NCBI GenBank assembly: GCA_043766985.1
Contig: JAYUHM010000101.1
Span: 1-64,000 of the forward strand
Length of the DNA: 64,000 bases
DNA from: JAAFIP01 sp043766985
GTDB lineage: Bacteria; Pseudomonadota; Gammaproteobacteria; Burkholderiales; Burkholderiaceae_C
Reading direction: 5' to 3'
The translations under genes and the position numbers were made by a program. This document shows, piece after piece, positions 52,778 to 61,709 of this stretch. The notes beneath the pieces were generated by a model. That model saw only the letters and a program-made list of their open reading frames with translations, was not told the DNA's origin and made no database searches. Positions within the stretch are counted from its first letter, which is position 1; each line of letters starts with the position of its first letter.

Positions 52778-53554
52778 TTAGGCGAAGCCCAGCACTACAC
52801 GCCGGGTGGTGGCAGATTTCTTCTCTATCTTGGTAATCACCACGCGGCCTATCTCTGAGGTGTTTGCCACATGGGTGCCGCCGCAGGGTTGCAGGTCGAT
52901 CAACTGCTCGTTGCCCACGCGGATAGTGCGCACCACGCCGCTGCCGCGTGGCGGGCTGACGCTCATGCTTTTGACCAAGGCGGGGTTGGCGTCCAGCTCG
53001 GCCTCGGTGATGCTGCCTACCACCACGGGCAGTGCGGCATCCACCAGCTTGGCCAAGGCTTCGGTGAGTGCGTCTTTGTCCAGCGGGTCGGTCATGGCAA
53101 AGTCCATGCGCGCATAGTCCGGCGTGATGGAGCAACCGTTGACCAACTGCGGCACGATGTGGCATAGCAGGTGCGTGGCGGTGTGAAAACGCATCAGGCG
53201 GTGGCGGCGTGGCCAGTCGATGCGGGCCGTCAGCGCGCTGCCTTGGTTTTTCATTTGCTCACATATTAGGAGCTTCTCGTGCACTATTCCATTGGGCTCC
53301 TGGCTTAAATAGCTTGCAAACACATGCAGAATGTCGGCGGTGGGCTTACCCTCTGCATCTTTGCACTTGCGGGTATCGGCAATGGCGATCTCCGTGCCAT
53401 CGGGAAGCACTAGCCAGCCCGCGTCACCGGCCTGCCCACCGCCCAGTGGGTAGAAAACGCTGCGGTCTAGCACCACACCTTCGTCTGTGATGGCAACGAT
53501 TTTGGCGCTGCAGTCTTGCAAGTAGGCGTCTTGGCGAAACAGGTCTTGGGTCAT
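52778..53554 (-). CDS. alaX: alanyl-tRNA editing protein (AlaX type)
   Basis: 258 residues, related to the AlaRS editing domain. Zinc ligands are visible as HTATHLLCH and CGGTHVANT. It hydrolyses Ser- or Gly-charged tRNA(Ala). An in-frame copy of the dispersed repeat (53262-53312) encodes YLSQEPNGIVHEKLLIC in the middle of the protein, between the N-terminal barrel and the HxxxH motif. An Lrp-type regulator gene lies 5 bp upstream in the same operon. Confidence 0.9.
   Translation of the reverse strand: MTQDLFRQDAYLQDCSAKIVAITDEGVVLDRSVFYPLGGGQAGDAGWLVLPDGTEIAIADTRKCKDAEGKPTADILHVFASYLSQEPNGIVHEKLLICEQMKNQGSALTARIDWPRRHRLMRFHTATHLLCHIVPQLVNGCSITPDYARMDFAMTDPLDKDALTEALAKLVDAALPVVVGSITEAELDANPALVKSMSVSPPRGSGVVRTIRVGNEQLIDLQPCGGTHVANTSEIGRVVITKIEKKSATTRRVVLGFA
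53262..53312 (+). repeat. dispersed repeat, copy in alaX
   Basis: Plus-orientation copy: ATATTAGGAGCTTCTCGTGC, then ACTATTCCATTGGGCT and TTAAATAG. In frame in alaX. Confidence 0.75.
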
Positions 53555-53559
53555 GGTGG

Positions 53560-54036
53560 TCAGACTTTTTTAGGCAAAGGTAACGCAGTTTTATACCGTA
53601 CCTGCTTGAGAGCGAAGCTGGAGCGGATTTTCTCCAAACCCGGGATGGGTGAGAGCTGCTCCAGAATAAACTTTTCCAGCGCCGCCATGTCGGCTACGGC
53701 CACGCGGATCAAATAGTCGCTGTCGCCGGTCATCAGGTAGCACTCCATCACCTCGTCGTGCTCGGCGATGCGGCGCTCAAACTCGGCCAGGGCCTCTTTG
53801 CTTTGCGTTTTGAGGCTGATGTTGATAAAGACATTGAGCCCCAAGCCCAACGCCGCTGCGTTGGCCAGCGCCACGTAACGGCTGATAACGCCGTTAGCTT
53901 CCAGGGCTTTGACCCGCGCCAGGCACGGCGAAGGGCTTAAATGCACGCGGCGGGCCAGCGCCACGTTGCTCAAACTGCCGTCTTGCTGGAGCGCGTCGAG
54001 AATGCGCAAATCTACGGCATCTAATGTGTTCATCAT
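53560..54036 (-). CDS. Lrp/AsnC family transcriptional regulator
   Basis: About 158 residues; the start is one of two adjacent ATG codons (54036 or 54033). Helix-turn-helix: LDAVDLRILDALQQDGSLS, VALARRVHLSPSPCLARVKAL. Ligand domain: MECYLMTGDSDYLIRVAV. It is 5 bp upstream of alaX and so probably tied to alanine or a related amino acid. Two identical 11-bp direct repeats upstream are likely autoregulatory sites. Confidence 0.9.
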   Translation of the reverse strand: MMNTLDAVDLRILDALQQDGSLSNVALARRVHLSPSPCLARVKALEANGVISRYVALANAAALGLGLNVFINISLKTQSKEALAEFERRIAEHDEVMECYLMTGDSDYLIRVAVADMAALEKFILEQLSPIPGLEKIRSSFALKQVRYKTALPLPKKV

Positions 54037-54040
54037 ATTT

Positions 54041-54081
54041 TTATGCTTTGAAATGTGTGTTCTAAGCATTTTATGCTTTGA
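54041..54081. promoter_or_regulatory. direct repeats TTATGCTTTGA, 30 bp apart
   Basis: TTATGCTTTGA occurs at 54041-54051 and 54071-54081, exactly 30 bp (about three helix turns) apart, between the Lrp gene and the divergent aceE. Same-face spacing suits binding by an Lrp-type multimer that could control both directions. Confidence 0.55.
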
Positions 54082-54145
54082 TATTGATATCTAGCAAGCC
54101 ATTGCAGCATGACGTTTTGCAGCCTTTTCTCTACAATAAAGCGCT

Positions 54146-56926
54146 ATGAACGCCGCCACATCTGCCCATCTTTTAGCCCCTCTCGCCCTCTCCGTTCACC
54201 CTGAACTTGTCGAAGGGGTCACGAGCCGTTCGACCAGCTCCGAGCGAACGGAGTTTGCTGACCCCGACCCGCAAGAAACGCAGGAATGGCGCGATGCCTT
54301 TACCGCGCTCGTCGCAGCGCAAGGCCCCGAGCGGGCGCGGCAGATTCTGGATGGCTTGGTGGCCCTGTCGCGCGAGCAGCGCGTGGGCTGGCAGCCCGAG
54401 CTGACCACGCCCTATGTCAACAGCATCCACGTGAGCGCGCAGCCCAGCTTTCCCGGTGATTTGGCGATTGAAGAAAAGCTCGGCTCCCTGATGCGCTGGA
54501 ACGCGCTGGCCATGGTGGCCAAGGCCAACGCGGCTTACGGCGAGCTGGGCGGGCATATTGCCAGCTACGCCAGCGCGGCGGATTTGTTTGAGGTGGGCTA
54601 CAACCATTTCTTCAAAGCACGCGATGTGGCGCATGGCGACAAGCATGGCGGCGACCTGGTGTTCTTTCAACCGCACAGCGCGCCGGGCGTGTATGCAAGG
54701 GCCTTCCTGGAAGGCCGCTTGACGGCGCAAGACCTGAACTTTTACCGCCGCGAAATCGAAGCCCCGCAGCATGGCGCGCGCGGCCTGTCCAGCTACCCGC
54801 ACCCGTGGTTGATGCCCGATTTTTGGCAGTTCCCCACCGGCTCGATGGGCCTGGGCCCCATCAGCAGCATTTACCACGCGCGCTTTATGCGCTACCTCAC
54901 AGACCGCAACTTGCTTGACTGCACACAGCGCAAAGTGTGGGGCGTGTTTGGCGACGGCGAGATGGACGAGCCGGAAAGCATGAGCGCCCTGACGCTGGCA
55001 TCGCGCGAAGGCCTGGACAACCTGGTGTGGGTGGTCAACTGCAATTTGCAGCGCCTGGACGGCCCGGTGCGCGGCAATGGCCGCATCATCGACGAGCTGG
55101 AGCGCCTGTTCAGCGGCGCGGGCTGGAACGTGGTCAAGCTGATTTGGGGCAGCGACTGGGACGGCCTGTTTGCCCGCGACATCACCGGCGCGCTGGCCAA
55201 GACCTTTGCCAACACGGTGGATGGCCAAATGCAAACCTTTGCCGCCAAAGACGGCCGCTACAACCGGGACACCTTCTTCGGCCAAAACCCCGAGCTGGCG
55301 GCACTGGCGCAGGGCATGACGGACGAGCAGATTGACCGCCTCAAACGTGGTGGCCACGACATCGTCAAAATCCACGCCGCCTATGCCGCAGCCGCCGCGC
55401 ACACCGGCCAGCCCACCGTGATATTGGCGCACACCAAAAAAGGCTACGGCATGGGCAACGCCGGCCAAGGCAAGATGACCACGCACAGCCAGAAAAAGCT
55501 GGACGAGGACGAGCTGATCGCCTACCGCAACCGCTTTAATTTGCCACTCACCGATGAGCAGGCCAAGACACTCAGCTATTACAAACCCGAAGAGAGCAGC
55601 GCCGAGATGCAGTACCTGCATGCGCGGCGGGCAGCCCTGGGCGGCCACCTGCCCCAAAGGCACACGGCGGCGCAGATGGTGCCTGTGCCTGCACTGACCC
55701 ACGAGGAGGCAGGCGTACAGGGTGCGGGCGCACAGAGCACAGGTGCCAGGGAAGAAGGCGCGCGGGGTAACAACTACGCGCAGTTTGCCCTGCAAGCCGA
55801 CGGCAAAGAAATGTCCACCACCATGGCCTTTGTGCGCATGCTGGGTGGTTTGCTGAAAGACCCGCAGCTGGGCCCGCGCATCGTGCCTATCGTGGCCGAC
55901 GAGGCGCGCACCTTTGGCATGGCCAATCTGTTCAAGCAAGTGGGCATCTACAGCAGTGTGGGCCAGCGCTATGCCCCCGAAGACATTGGCTCGGTGTTGA
56001 GCTACCGCGAGGCTTTGGACGGTCAGATTTTGGAAGAAGGCATCAGCGAAGCCGGAGCGATTGCCAGCTGGACGGCCGCTGCCACCAGCTACAGCGTGCA
56101 CGGCCTGGCCATGCTGCCCTTCTATATTTACTACAGCATGTTCGGCTTTCAGCGCGTGGGCGATGCGATCTGGGCGGCGGCGGATCAACGCAGTCGCGGC
56201 TTCCTGCTGGGCGCAACCTCTGGCCGCACCACACTGGGCGGCGAGGGCCTGCAACACCAGGACGGCTCCAGCCATCTGGTGGCAGCCACCATCCCCAACT
56301 GCAAGTCTTACGACCCCGCCTTCGCAGGCGAGCTGGCCGTCATTTTGGACGCCGGCATGCGCGAGATGATGGTGGAGCAAAAAGACGTTTTCTACTACAT
56401 CACCCTGATGAACGAGAACTATGCGCAGCCCAATTTGCCTGCCGATGCATACGCAGGTGTGCTTCGTGGATGCTATAAATACAGAAGCAGCTTGTGCCAT
56501 ATTCCATTGGGCCAGAGCCCTAAAACACCCAATAAAGTGACACTGTTAGGCTCTGGCGCCATTCTCACGGAAGTTATCAAGGCCGCAGAGCAACTGGTTC
56601 AGCAAGGCTTTGATGTCGACGTGGTCAGCGTTACTAGCTGGAGCGAGCTGGCGCGCGATGGCGCGGCCTGCGAATCAAGCGCGGCACGCGCTTGGGTTCA
56701 AGACGTCTTAAACCAAACCCACGGCCCCATCATCGCCGCCAGCGACTACGTGCGCGCGGTGCCCGAAGGCATCCGCGCCTACATGCCCCAAGGGCGCAGC
56801 TACAAAACGCTAGGCACCGACGGCTTTGGCCGCAGCGACACGCGCGCGGCCTTGCGGCAGTACTTTGGCGTGGACGCCGCCAGCATTGTAAAAACCGCGC
56901 TGCAACTGACGGCTTACACCGCGTAG
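54146..56926 (+). CDS. aceE: pyruvate dehydrogenase E1 component (homodimeric)
   Basis: 926 residues, about 40 longer than the enteric enzyme. Thiamine diphosphate site: FGDGEMDEPESMSALTLA ... WVVNCNLQRLDGPVRG. Other marks: HPWLMPDFWQFPTGSMGLG, KKGYGMGNAGQGKMTTH, TLGGEGLQHQDGSSHL and VTSWSELARDG. It decarboxylates pyruvate and acetylates the lipoyl E2. Oddities: a REP-like palindrome (54192-54251) in the N-terminal extension, a Gly/Ala-rich insert near residue 530 (GVQGAGAQSTGARE) and a dispersed repeat (56471-56526) just before the last domain, all in frame. No aceF follows. Confidence 0.96.
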   Translation: MNAATSAHLLAPLALSVHPELVEGVTSRSTSSERTEFADPDPQETQEWRDAFTALVAAQGPERARQILDGLVALSREQRVGWQPELTTPYVNSIHVSAQPSFPGDLAIEEKLGSLMRWNALAMVAKANAAYGELGGHIASYASAADLFEVGYNHFFKARDVAHGDKHGGDLVFFQPHSAPGVYARAFLEGRLTAQDLNFYRREIEAPQHGARGLSSYPHPWLMPDFWQFPTGSMGLGPISSIYHARFMRYLTDRNLLDCTQRKVWGVFGDGEMDEPESMSALTLASREGLDNLVWVVNCNLQRLDGPVRGNGRIIDELERLFSGAGWNVVKLIWGSDWDGLFARDITGALAKTFANTVDGQMQTFAAKDGRYNRDTFFGQNPELAALAQGMTDEQIDRLKRGGHDIVKIHAAYAAAAAHTGQPTVILAHTKKGYGMGNAGQGKMTTHSQKKLDEDELIAYRNRFNLPLTDEQAKTLSYYKPEESSAEMQYLHARRAALGGHLPQRHTAAQMVPVPALTHEEAGVQGAGAQSTGAREEGARGNNYAQFALQADGKEMSTTMAFVRMLGGLLKDPQLGPRIVPIVADEARTFGMANLFKQVGIYSSVGQRYAPEDIGSVLSYREALDGQILEEGISEAGAIASWTAAATSYSVHGLAMLPFYIYYSMFGFQRVGDAIWAAADQRSRGFLLGATSGRTTLGGEGLQHQDGSSHLVAATIPNCKSYDPAFAGELAVILDAGMREMMVEQKDVFYYITLMNENYAQPNLPADAYAGVLRGCYKYRSSLCHIPLGQSPKTPNKVTLLGSGAILTEVIKAAEQLVQQGFDVDVVSVTSWSELARDGAACESSAARAWVQDVLNQTHGPIIAASDYVRAVPEGIRAYMPQGRSYKTLGTDGFGRSDTRAALRQYFGVDAASIVKTALQLTAYTA
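54192..54251. repeat. REP-like palindrome inside aceE
   Basis: Two 23-bp arms (54192-54214 and 54229-54251) match in 18 of 23 positions as an inverted repeat, starting CCGTTC and ending GAACGG, with TTGTCGAA and TTCGACCAGC inside. Similar elements with CTTGTCGAA cores are scattered in many proteobacterial genomes (recollection). It encodes SVHPELVEG and SSERTEF in AceE. Confidence 0.75.
56471..56526 (+). repeat. dispersed repeat, copy in aceE
   Basis: Plus copy: AAGCAGCTTGTGCCATATTC, then CATTGGGCCAGAGCCCTAAA. In frame it encodes YKYRSSLCHIPLGQSPKT, an extra stretch before the conserved NKVTLLGSGAIL. Confidence 0.82.
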
Positions 56927-57021
56927 CAAACCGCCACAGGGCGTATCAGGCTGCATCGCTGGCGGCCGTAGTCGGCGCACGCCGTTAGCAATGCGATAAT
57001 AATTTTTTTGAAAGCCCCCAC

Positions 57022-57477
57022 ATGAAATTTTGCAAGCACTCTTTGTCAGCACTGGTCTTGGCGATGGGCTTGGCGCCCTTGCCTGGCTTGGCGGCCAGCT
57101 CGGCAGCATCATCGGCGTCTGAAAGCCTGACCACCTCGGTGGGCAGCGTGTCTAATTCCATCACCGGTAGCTCCAAAACCGCAGTGGCTGCTGCGGGCGA
57201 CTACCAGCTTATTCAGGTAGCCGCCGCCGACAACCGCCCAGGCGTGTTGCAGCTCACCTTGCGGCCAGTGGGCGGGCAAGACGCGGCAGGAGACATCGTT
57301 TTGTCGCTACCGCAAAAAGCCTTTGACAACAGTGGTTTAGCCCAAGGCGACACCGTGGCTGCACGCGAGCGCGCCTACGGCCTTGAGTTTGCCAATGCGC
57401 AAACCCGCGCGGCGTTTTTTCTGGTGATGAGCGATGCCTCGTACCGCGAGCTGGCCTCGCACCCTGTAGTGCTTTGA
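57022..57477 (+). CDS. secreted protein of unknown function before DUF2145 gene
   Basis: 151 residues. Signal peptide ends GLAASSA. The mature protein starts with a Ser/Ala-rich stretch (ASSASESLTTSVGSVSNSIT) and then a small beta-rich domain (YQLIQVAAAD, VLQLTLRPVG, FFLVMSDASY). No family recognised. The stop overlaps the upstream TTG option for the next gene, so the two are translationally linked. It is the counterpart by position, not clearly by sequence, of the gene at 30092. Confidence 0.7.
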   Translation: MKFCKHSLSALVLAMGLAPLPGLAASSAASSASESLTTSVGSVSNSITGSSKTAVAAAGDYQLIQVAAADNRPGVLQLTLRPVGGQDAAGDIVLSLPQKAFDNSGLAQGDTVAARERAYGLEFANAQTRAAFFLVMSDASYRELASHPVVL

Positions 57478-57485
57478 CGCGGCCC

Positions 57486-58469
57486 ATGCTGCGTTGGCGG
57501 TTGCATCGGTGGCCGTTGCCGCTGGCTTTGGCCGCAGCGCTCACTTTTTTTTGCTCGGCCAGCCTGGCTGGGTCGTCCCGCTACTGCGATAGCCAAGTGC
57601 CTTTGAGCGCGGGCCAGCAGAGCAAGCTGCTGCGCTTTAGCGAGGTGGTGAAAGCTGAGCTGGCGGCCTCCGGCCAAACCATGGCTTTGCTGGCGCGCTC
57701 GGGGCTGGACCTGGCGCGTTTTGGTATCCGCTATTCGCATGCGGGTATCAGCCTGCAAGCCAGCCGCAACACCCCCTGGTCGGTGCGCCAGCTGTACTAC
57801 GCCTGCGACGAGCAAAAGCCCCGCATTTTTGACCAAGGTATGGCAGGCTTTGTACTGGGCACCGACAACGCGGCTATCGGCTACGTGTCGGCCGTGCTGC
57901 TGCCGCCCCAGGCTGCTAGAGCGGTGGAAAGCGCGGCGCTTAACAACCAGCAAGCACTGGCCTTGCTGCACCCGGCCTACAGCGCCAATGCCTACGCCTA
58001 CGGGCTGCGCTACCAAAACTGCAACCAGTGGGTGATTGAAATGCTGGCCATGGCGCTGGGGGCGTTACATAGCCCCAGCGCTTTAAGCCAAGAGGTGGCG
58101 CAAGGCATGCCACAAGACGAGGCCCCTGCGGCAGCGCAGCCCAGCGCACGCGCACAGGCGCAAATCTGGCTGCGCCAACAGGGCTACCTACCCAGCACGG
58201 TAAATGTAGGCAGCCGCCTGCTGATGTGGGCCGGGGCATTCATCCCGATGATCCACAGCGACGACCATCCGCAGGCTGACCTGGCAGCGCAGCTCTACCG
58301 CATTAGCATGCCCGCATCCATCGAAGGCTTTGTGCAAGCCAGCCACCCCACAGCCCAGCGCATAGAGTTTTGCCATAACGAGCAGCACATCGTCATCCAC
58401 CGGGGCTGGTCACCCGTGGCCGAAGGCTGTGTGCCTGCGCAGGACGACCAGGTTATCGCGTTTGACTAG
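57486..58469 (+). CDS. DUF2145 family exported protein
   Basis: About 327 residues; ATG at 57486, or TTG at 57474 overlapping the previous stop. Signal peptide ending ASLAGSS. Family motifs: FGIRYSHAGI (His85) and RYQNCNQWVIEML (Cys179). The ordered His and Cys, with Cys at a helix start, recall permuted NlpC/P60-type thiol hydrolases; this is inference. Compared with the paralogue at 30652 it keeps Cys and has a longer C-terminus. Confidence 0.8.
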   Translation: MLRWRLHRWPLPLALAAALTFFCSASLAGSSRYCDSQVPLSAGQQSKLLRFSEVVKAELAASGQTMALLARSGLDLARFGIRYSHAGISLQASRNTPWSVRQLYYACDEQKPRIFDQGMAGFVLGTDNAAIGYVSAVLLPPQAARAVESAALNNQQALALLHPAYSANAYAYGLRYQNCNQWVIEMLAMALGALHSPSALSQEVAQGMPQDEAPAAAQPSARAQAQIWLRQQGYLPSTVNVGSRLLMWAGAFIPMIHSDDHPQADLAAQLYRISMPASIEGFVQASHPTAQRIEFCHNEQHIVIHRGWSPVAEGCVPAQDDQVIAFD

Positions 58470-58491
58470 TGCATGCGCTAATATCTGGCGC

Positions 58492-59265
58492 ATGACTACC
58501 CATCTTTACATCATCACCGGTGCCTCACGTGGCATGGGCTTGGCGCTGGCACAGCAACTCTTGCAGCCGGGCAACACGCTGCTATGCATCTCGCGCCACA
58601 CCAGCGCTACGTTGGCCCAGCAAGCCCAGGCGCAAGGCGCGGCGCTCACGCAGTGGGCGGCAGATTTGAACGACGCTGCGCCCACCGCCGAGAAACTGCA
58701 GGCTTGGCTGGCTGCGCAAAGCCCGGCTGCAACCAGCCCCGCATTTAGCAGCGCCACCCTGGTCAACAACGCCGGCATGGTGCCCAGCATCGCGCCGCTG
58801 TCTGACCTGCCAGCAGGCGACATTACGCGCGCGTTGCGCGTAGGTATAGAGGCGCCCATGCTGCTGACCAGCGCGTTCTTGTACGCCACGGCCACTTGGC
58901 AGTTACCCAAAAAAGTGCTGAATATATCGTCTGGCTTGGGCCGCCGCGCCATGGCCAGCCAGGCGGGCTACTGCGCCGCCAAGGCCGCCATGGACCACTT
59001 CACCCGTTGCGTCGCGCTGGAAGAAGCCCTCAAACCCCACGGTGCCAGAGTCTGCTCGCTCGCACCCGGCGTCATCGACACCGACATGCAAGTCCACCTG
59101 CGCAGCGCCAATGCGGAAAGCTTCCCCGACAAAGCCACCTTTGTTGGTATGCAAACCAGCGGCGCGTTGACTAGCCCGCTGGAGGCAGCAGGCCGCTTGC
59201 TAGCCTGTCTTTCGCGCGCTGATTTTGGCAGCAACCCGGTGGGTGACGTGCGCGATATGGCCTAA
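58492..59265 (+). CDS. short-chain dehydrogenase/reductase
   Basis: About 257 residues from ATG 58492. Nucleotide motif YIITGASRGMGLALA, LVNNAGMV, Ser in LNISSGLG and the YxxxK pair in GYCAAKAAMDHF. The sequence resembles the benzil/sepiapterin reductase-like branch of SDRs. Substrate unknown. It lies 22 bp after the DUF2145 gene and 28 bp before the creatininase-family gene, so the three may be co-transcribed. Confidence 0.88.
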   Translation: MTTHLYIITGASRGMGLALAQQLLQPGNTLLCISRHTSATLAQQAQAQGAALTQWAADLNDAAPTAEKLQAWLAAQSPAATSPAFSSATLVNNAGMVPSIAPLSDLPAGDITRALRVGIEAPMLLTSAFLYATATWQLPKKVLNISSGLGRRAMASQAGYCAAKAAMDHFTRCVALEEALKPHGARVCSLAPGVIDTDMQVHLRSANAESFPDKATFVGMQTSGALTSPLEAAGRLLACLSRADFGSNPVGDVRDMA

Positions 59266-59293
59266 GCAGCCGCCTTCCACTTAAGATGTAGCC

Positions 59294-60130
59294 ATGCAAC
59301 TCCCATCCCGGTTTTGGGCGGACCTGACCAGCCGCCATTTTGCGCAACTTGCCGCCAGCCCGTCTATTGCCAGCACCGTGGCAGTGTTGCCCGTTGCTGC
59401 CATCGAGCAACATGGCCCGCACCTGCCGATGAGCGTGGACACCACGCTTGTGAATGGCGTGGTGAACGCTTCGCTGGCGCACCTCCCCGACGATCTACCC
59501 GTGCTGTTTTTACCCACGCAACAGATTGGCAAAAGCAATGAGCACATCCGCTTTCCGGGCACCCTCACCCTTAGCGCGCAAACCTTGATCAGCGTGTGGA
59601 TGGAGCTGGGCGCCAGCGTAGCGCGCAGCGGCCTAAAGAAGCTGGTACTGCTCAACAGCCATGGCGGCCAGGTGAGCGTGATGGACATTGTGGCGCGCGA
59701 TTTGCGCACCGCGCATGATGTCATCGTGTACCACACCAGCTGGTACAACTTGCCGCTGGGCGATGTCGTCACCGGCCTGTTCCCCCCCGAAGAGCACCGC
59801 TTTGGCATCCATGCAGGCGATATGGAAACCTCGATGATGCTGGCGCTGGCGCCGCAGCTGGTGGACATGGCGCAGGCCAAAAACTTCCACAGCACCTCGC
59901 AAGACCGCGCGGCTGCGTGCCCTATTCTGGGCAACGGCAGCAGCGCCAAGCTGGGCTGGCAAATGCAAGACTACAACCCGCAGGGTGCGGCGGGCAACGC
60001 CCTGGCGGCCACCGCGGCCAAGGGCCAGCTATTGGTGGACGCCGCCGGGCTGCAACTGGCGCGCCTGCTGCAAGAAGTCAGCAGCTTGCCACTGAGCACC
60101 TTGAATTCAAAGCCTGACATCTCGGCTTAA
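59294..60130 (+). CDS. creatininase family amidohydrolase
   Basis: 278 residues. Metal-binding residues of the family: AIEQHGPHLPMSVDT (Glu, His, Asp), LLNSHGGQ (His) and HAGDMETSMML (Glu). Members open cyclic amides such as creatinine or act on deazaflavin or mycofactocin precursors. The substrate here is unknown. Confidence 0.88.
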   Translation: MQLPSRFWADLTSRHFAQLAASPSIASTVAVLPVAAIEQHGPHLPMSVDTTLVNGVVNASLAHLPDDLPVLFLPTQQIGKSNEHIRFPGTLTLSAQTLISVWMELGASVARSGLKKLVLLNSHGGQVSVMDIVARDLRTAHDVIVYHTSWYNLPLGDVVTGLFPPEEHRFGIHAGDMETSMMLALAPQLVDMAQAKNFHSTSQDRAAACPILGNGSSAKLGWQMQDYNPQGAAGNALAATAAKGQLLVDAAGLQLARLLQEVSSLPLSTLNSKPDISA

Positions 60131-60162
60131 AACGCCCCAGCCCCGCCGGTTGTGCGCACGGC

Positions 60163-60474
60163 TTAGTTGCTGCCGTAGTCAATATCAGTATGGTGCGACT
60201 TGGCCCATTGAATGGCGCCGGCCCGTACCTCGGCACGCGACACGGTGGATGCAACAGGCGCCTTCACCGCAGCGGTGTATTCCCCTGTCTCACCCATCTG
60301 TACCAAGCTGCCTTCTTTGCGTGCCTGCAGGTACTCGGCTTGCACTTGGGCGCGCGTTGTGGCGGTGGAGAGGTCGATAGACTTGAACACGTAGGGATTT
60401 TTCTCTGCAAAAGCGCTCACGCCGCTCATGGCAGCCAAGGCAACAACGGTAACAGCAATCAATTTCGTTTTCAT
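60163..60474 (-). CDS. DUF4148 family exported protein
   Basis: 103 residues with a signal peptide ending SAFAEK. The mature part has STATTRAQVQAEYLQARKEG and STVSRAEVRAGAIQWAK, the typical repeated V/T-R-AxV/E-V motif of DUF4148, common in Burkholderiales. Function unknown. Confidence 0.85.
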   Translation of the reverse strand: MKTKLIAVTVVALAAMSGVSAFAEKNPYVFKSIDLSTATTRAQVQAEYLQARKEGSLVQMGETGEYTAAVKAPVASTVSRAEVRAGAIQWAKSHHTDIDYGSN

Positions 60475-60766
60475 GGTGAATATCCTTCAAAGTTAACAAT
60501 AAATGGTCGGATTGACCGCTCTGGGCAGTACGGCTTCAGGCTTGCGACCTTGGCCGACTGCCCGGCCTCGGTGAGTCGTTGGTGTCGTCGCGGCTCATCG
60601 ATGGGTCTAACTTTAGGCCGTCCCCTTGACCTTTCAAACCACCCAACCCACAATGCACTATTGCGAATACTGAAATAGCCATATAAAATAAGTTCTTATA
60701 ATTGCGTAAAAAGATGTGTATTTAGTGACCAATTGGTTATTAACTGGTGTACTAACGAGGTGATTG
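60475..60766. other. intergenic region with a LysR-type palindrome
   Basis: 292 bp between the divergent DUF4148 and LysR genes. The half next to the LysR gene is AT-rich (about 60660-60760) and holds the perfect palindrome ACCAATTGGT at 60728-60737. The other half is GC-rich and has no clear frame. Confidence 0.5.
60728..60737. promoter_or_regulatory. ACCAATTGGT palindrome, possible LysR site
   Basis: Perfect 10-bp palindrome 29 bp before the LysR ATG, followed closely by AACTGGT as a second half-site. Position suits autoregulation. Confidence 0.4.
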
Positions 60767-61696
60767 ATGGACCGATTACTCTCCATGCGGGTGTTTCAAC
60801 GGGTTATAGATGAGGGGGGCTTTGCGGCGGCGGCGCGCGTGTTGGACATGTCACCCGCAGGGGTGACGCGCCTGGTAACTGACCTGGAGCAGCACCTGGG
60901 CGCGCGGCTAATGCAGCGTACCACGCGCAAACTCTCGCTCACCGAGGCGGGCGAGGCCTACCTGATGCGCGTGCGCAGCATACTGGGCGAGGTTGACGAT
61001 GCCGAGGCCGCCGCCGGGCGCAGCGCCAACGAGTTGCAAGGCGTGGTGCATGTGCTGGCACCGCCACTGTTTGCCAACCAATTTTTAGCCAAACAAATCA
61101 GCCGCTGGGTGAGCCTGTACCCCAAGGTCACCATCGACCTGCAAGTAGACCCGTTTCCGCAATCGCGCATCGAAGAGTTTGACGTGACCTTCATGGTGGA
61201 GGACGAAGGATTTGACGCCAACATTGTGGCGCGGCCCATTGCCACCAACACCTTGTGGGTCTTGTGCGCCAGCCCCGCCTACCTGCAGCGCCACGGCACG
61301 CCAAAGCAGCCGCAAGATCTGCAGCAGCACCAGTACCTGCGCTTTCCTTGGCTTGGCTCTGGTCGCACCGGGCGCGGTTTGCGCCTGACCAGGCTTGACG
61401 GTAGCCAGGACAGCATAGAAACCAATATGCAAGTGGTGTTGCAGTCAACCAGCTACGACGCGTTGTTTACTGCGGCCCTGGATGGCGCAGGCATTGCCGT
61501 TTTGCCGCAGTTTCCAGCGGCCAACTACCTCAGCGCGGGCGCCTTGGTGCACGTGCTGCCCGAGTGGATTTTTGGGCGCTTTACGGTGTATGCCGCCTTG
61601 CCTACCCGCAAGCTCATCCCGGCGCGCACGCGTGCGTTTTTAGATTTTGCCAGCCAGATGAGTTTTACCCCCATCGAGATACCGCCCACACCTTAG
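60767..61696 (+). CDS. LysR family transcriptional regulator
   Basis: About 309 residues; ATG at 60767 with CGAGGTG upstream. Helix-turn-helix: MRVFQRVIDEGGFAAAARVL, PAGVTRLVTDLEQHLGARL, QRTTRKLSLTEAG. The effector domain has VHVLAPPLFANQFL and DVTFMVEDEGFDANIVARP. It belongs to the CrgA/DhfR-like group often paired with oxidoreductases. Target unknown. Confidence 0.92.
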   Translation: MDRLLSMRVFQRVIDEGGFAAAARVLDMSPAGVTRLVTDLEQHLGARLMQRTTRKLSLTEAGEAYLMRVRSILGEVDDAEAAAGRSANELQGVVHVLAPPLFANQFLAKQISRWVSLYPKVTIDLQVDPFPQSRIEEFDVTFMVEDEGFDANIVARPIATNTLWVLCASPAYLQRHGTPKQPQDLQQHQYLRFPWLGSGRTGRGLRLTRLDGSQDSIETNMQVVLQSTSYDALFTAALDGAGIAVLPQFPAANYLSAGALVHVLPEWIFGRFTVYAALPTRKLIPARTRAFLDFASQMSFTPIEIPPTP

Positions 61697-61709
61697 CGGG
61701 CCTTGTGCC

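Noticed and set aside
54173..56500. Minus-strand open frame of about 775 codons across aceE
   Set aside because: It is antisense to the strongly conserved aceE frame, and the peptide is His/Arg/Gln/Val-rich without domains. High-GC coding DNA often leaves the opposite frame open.
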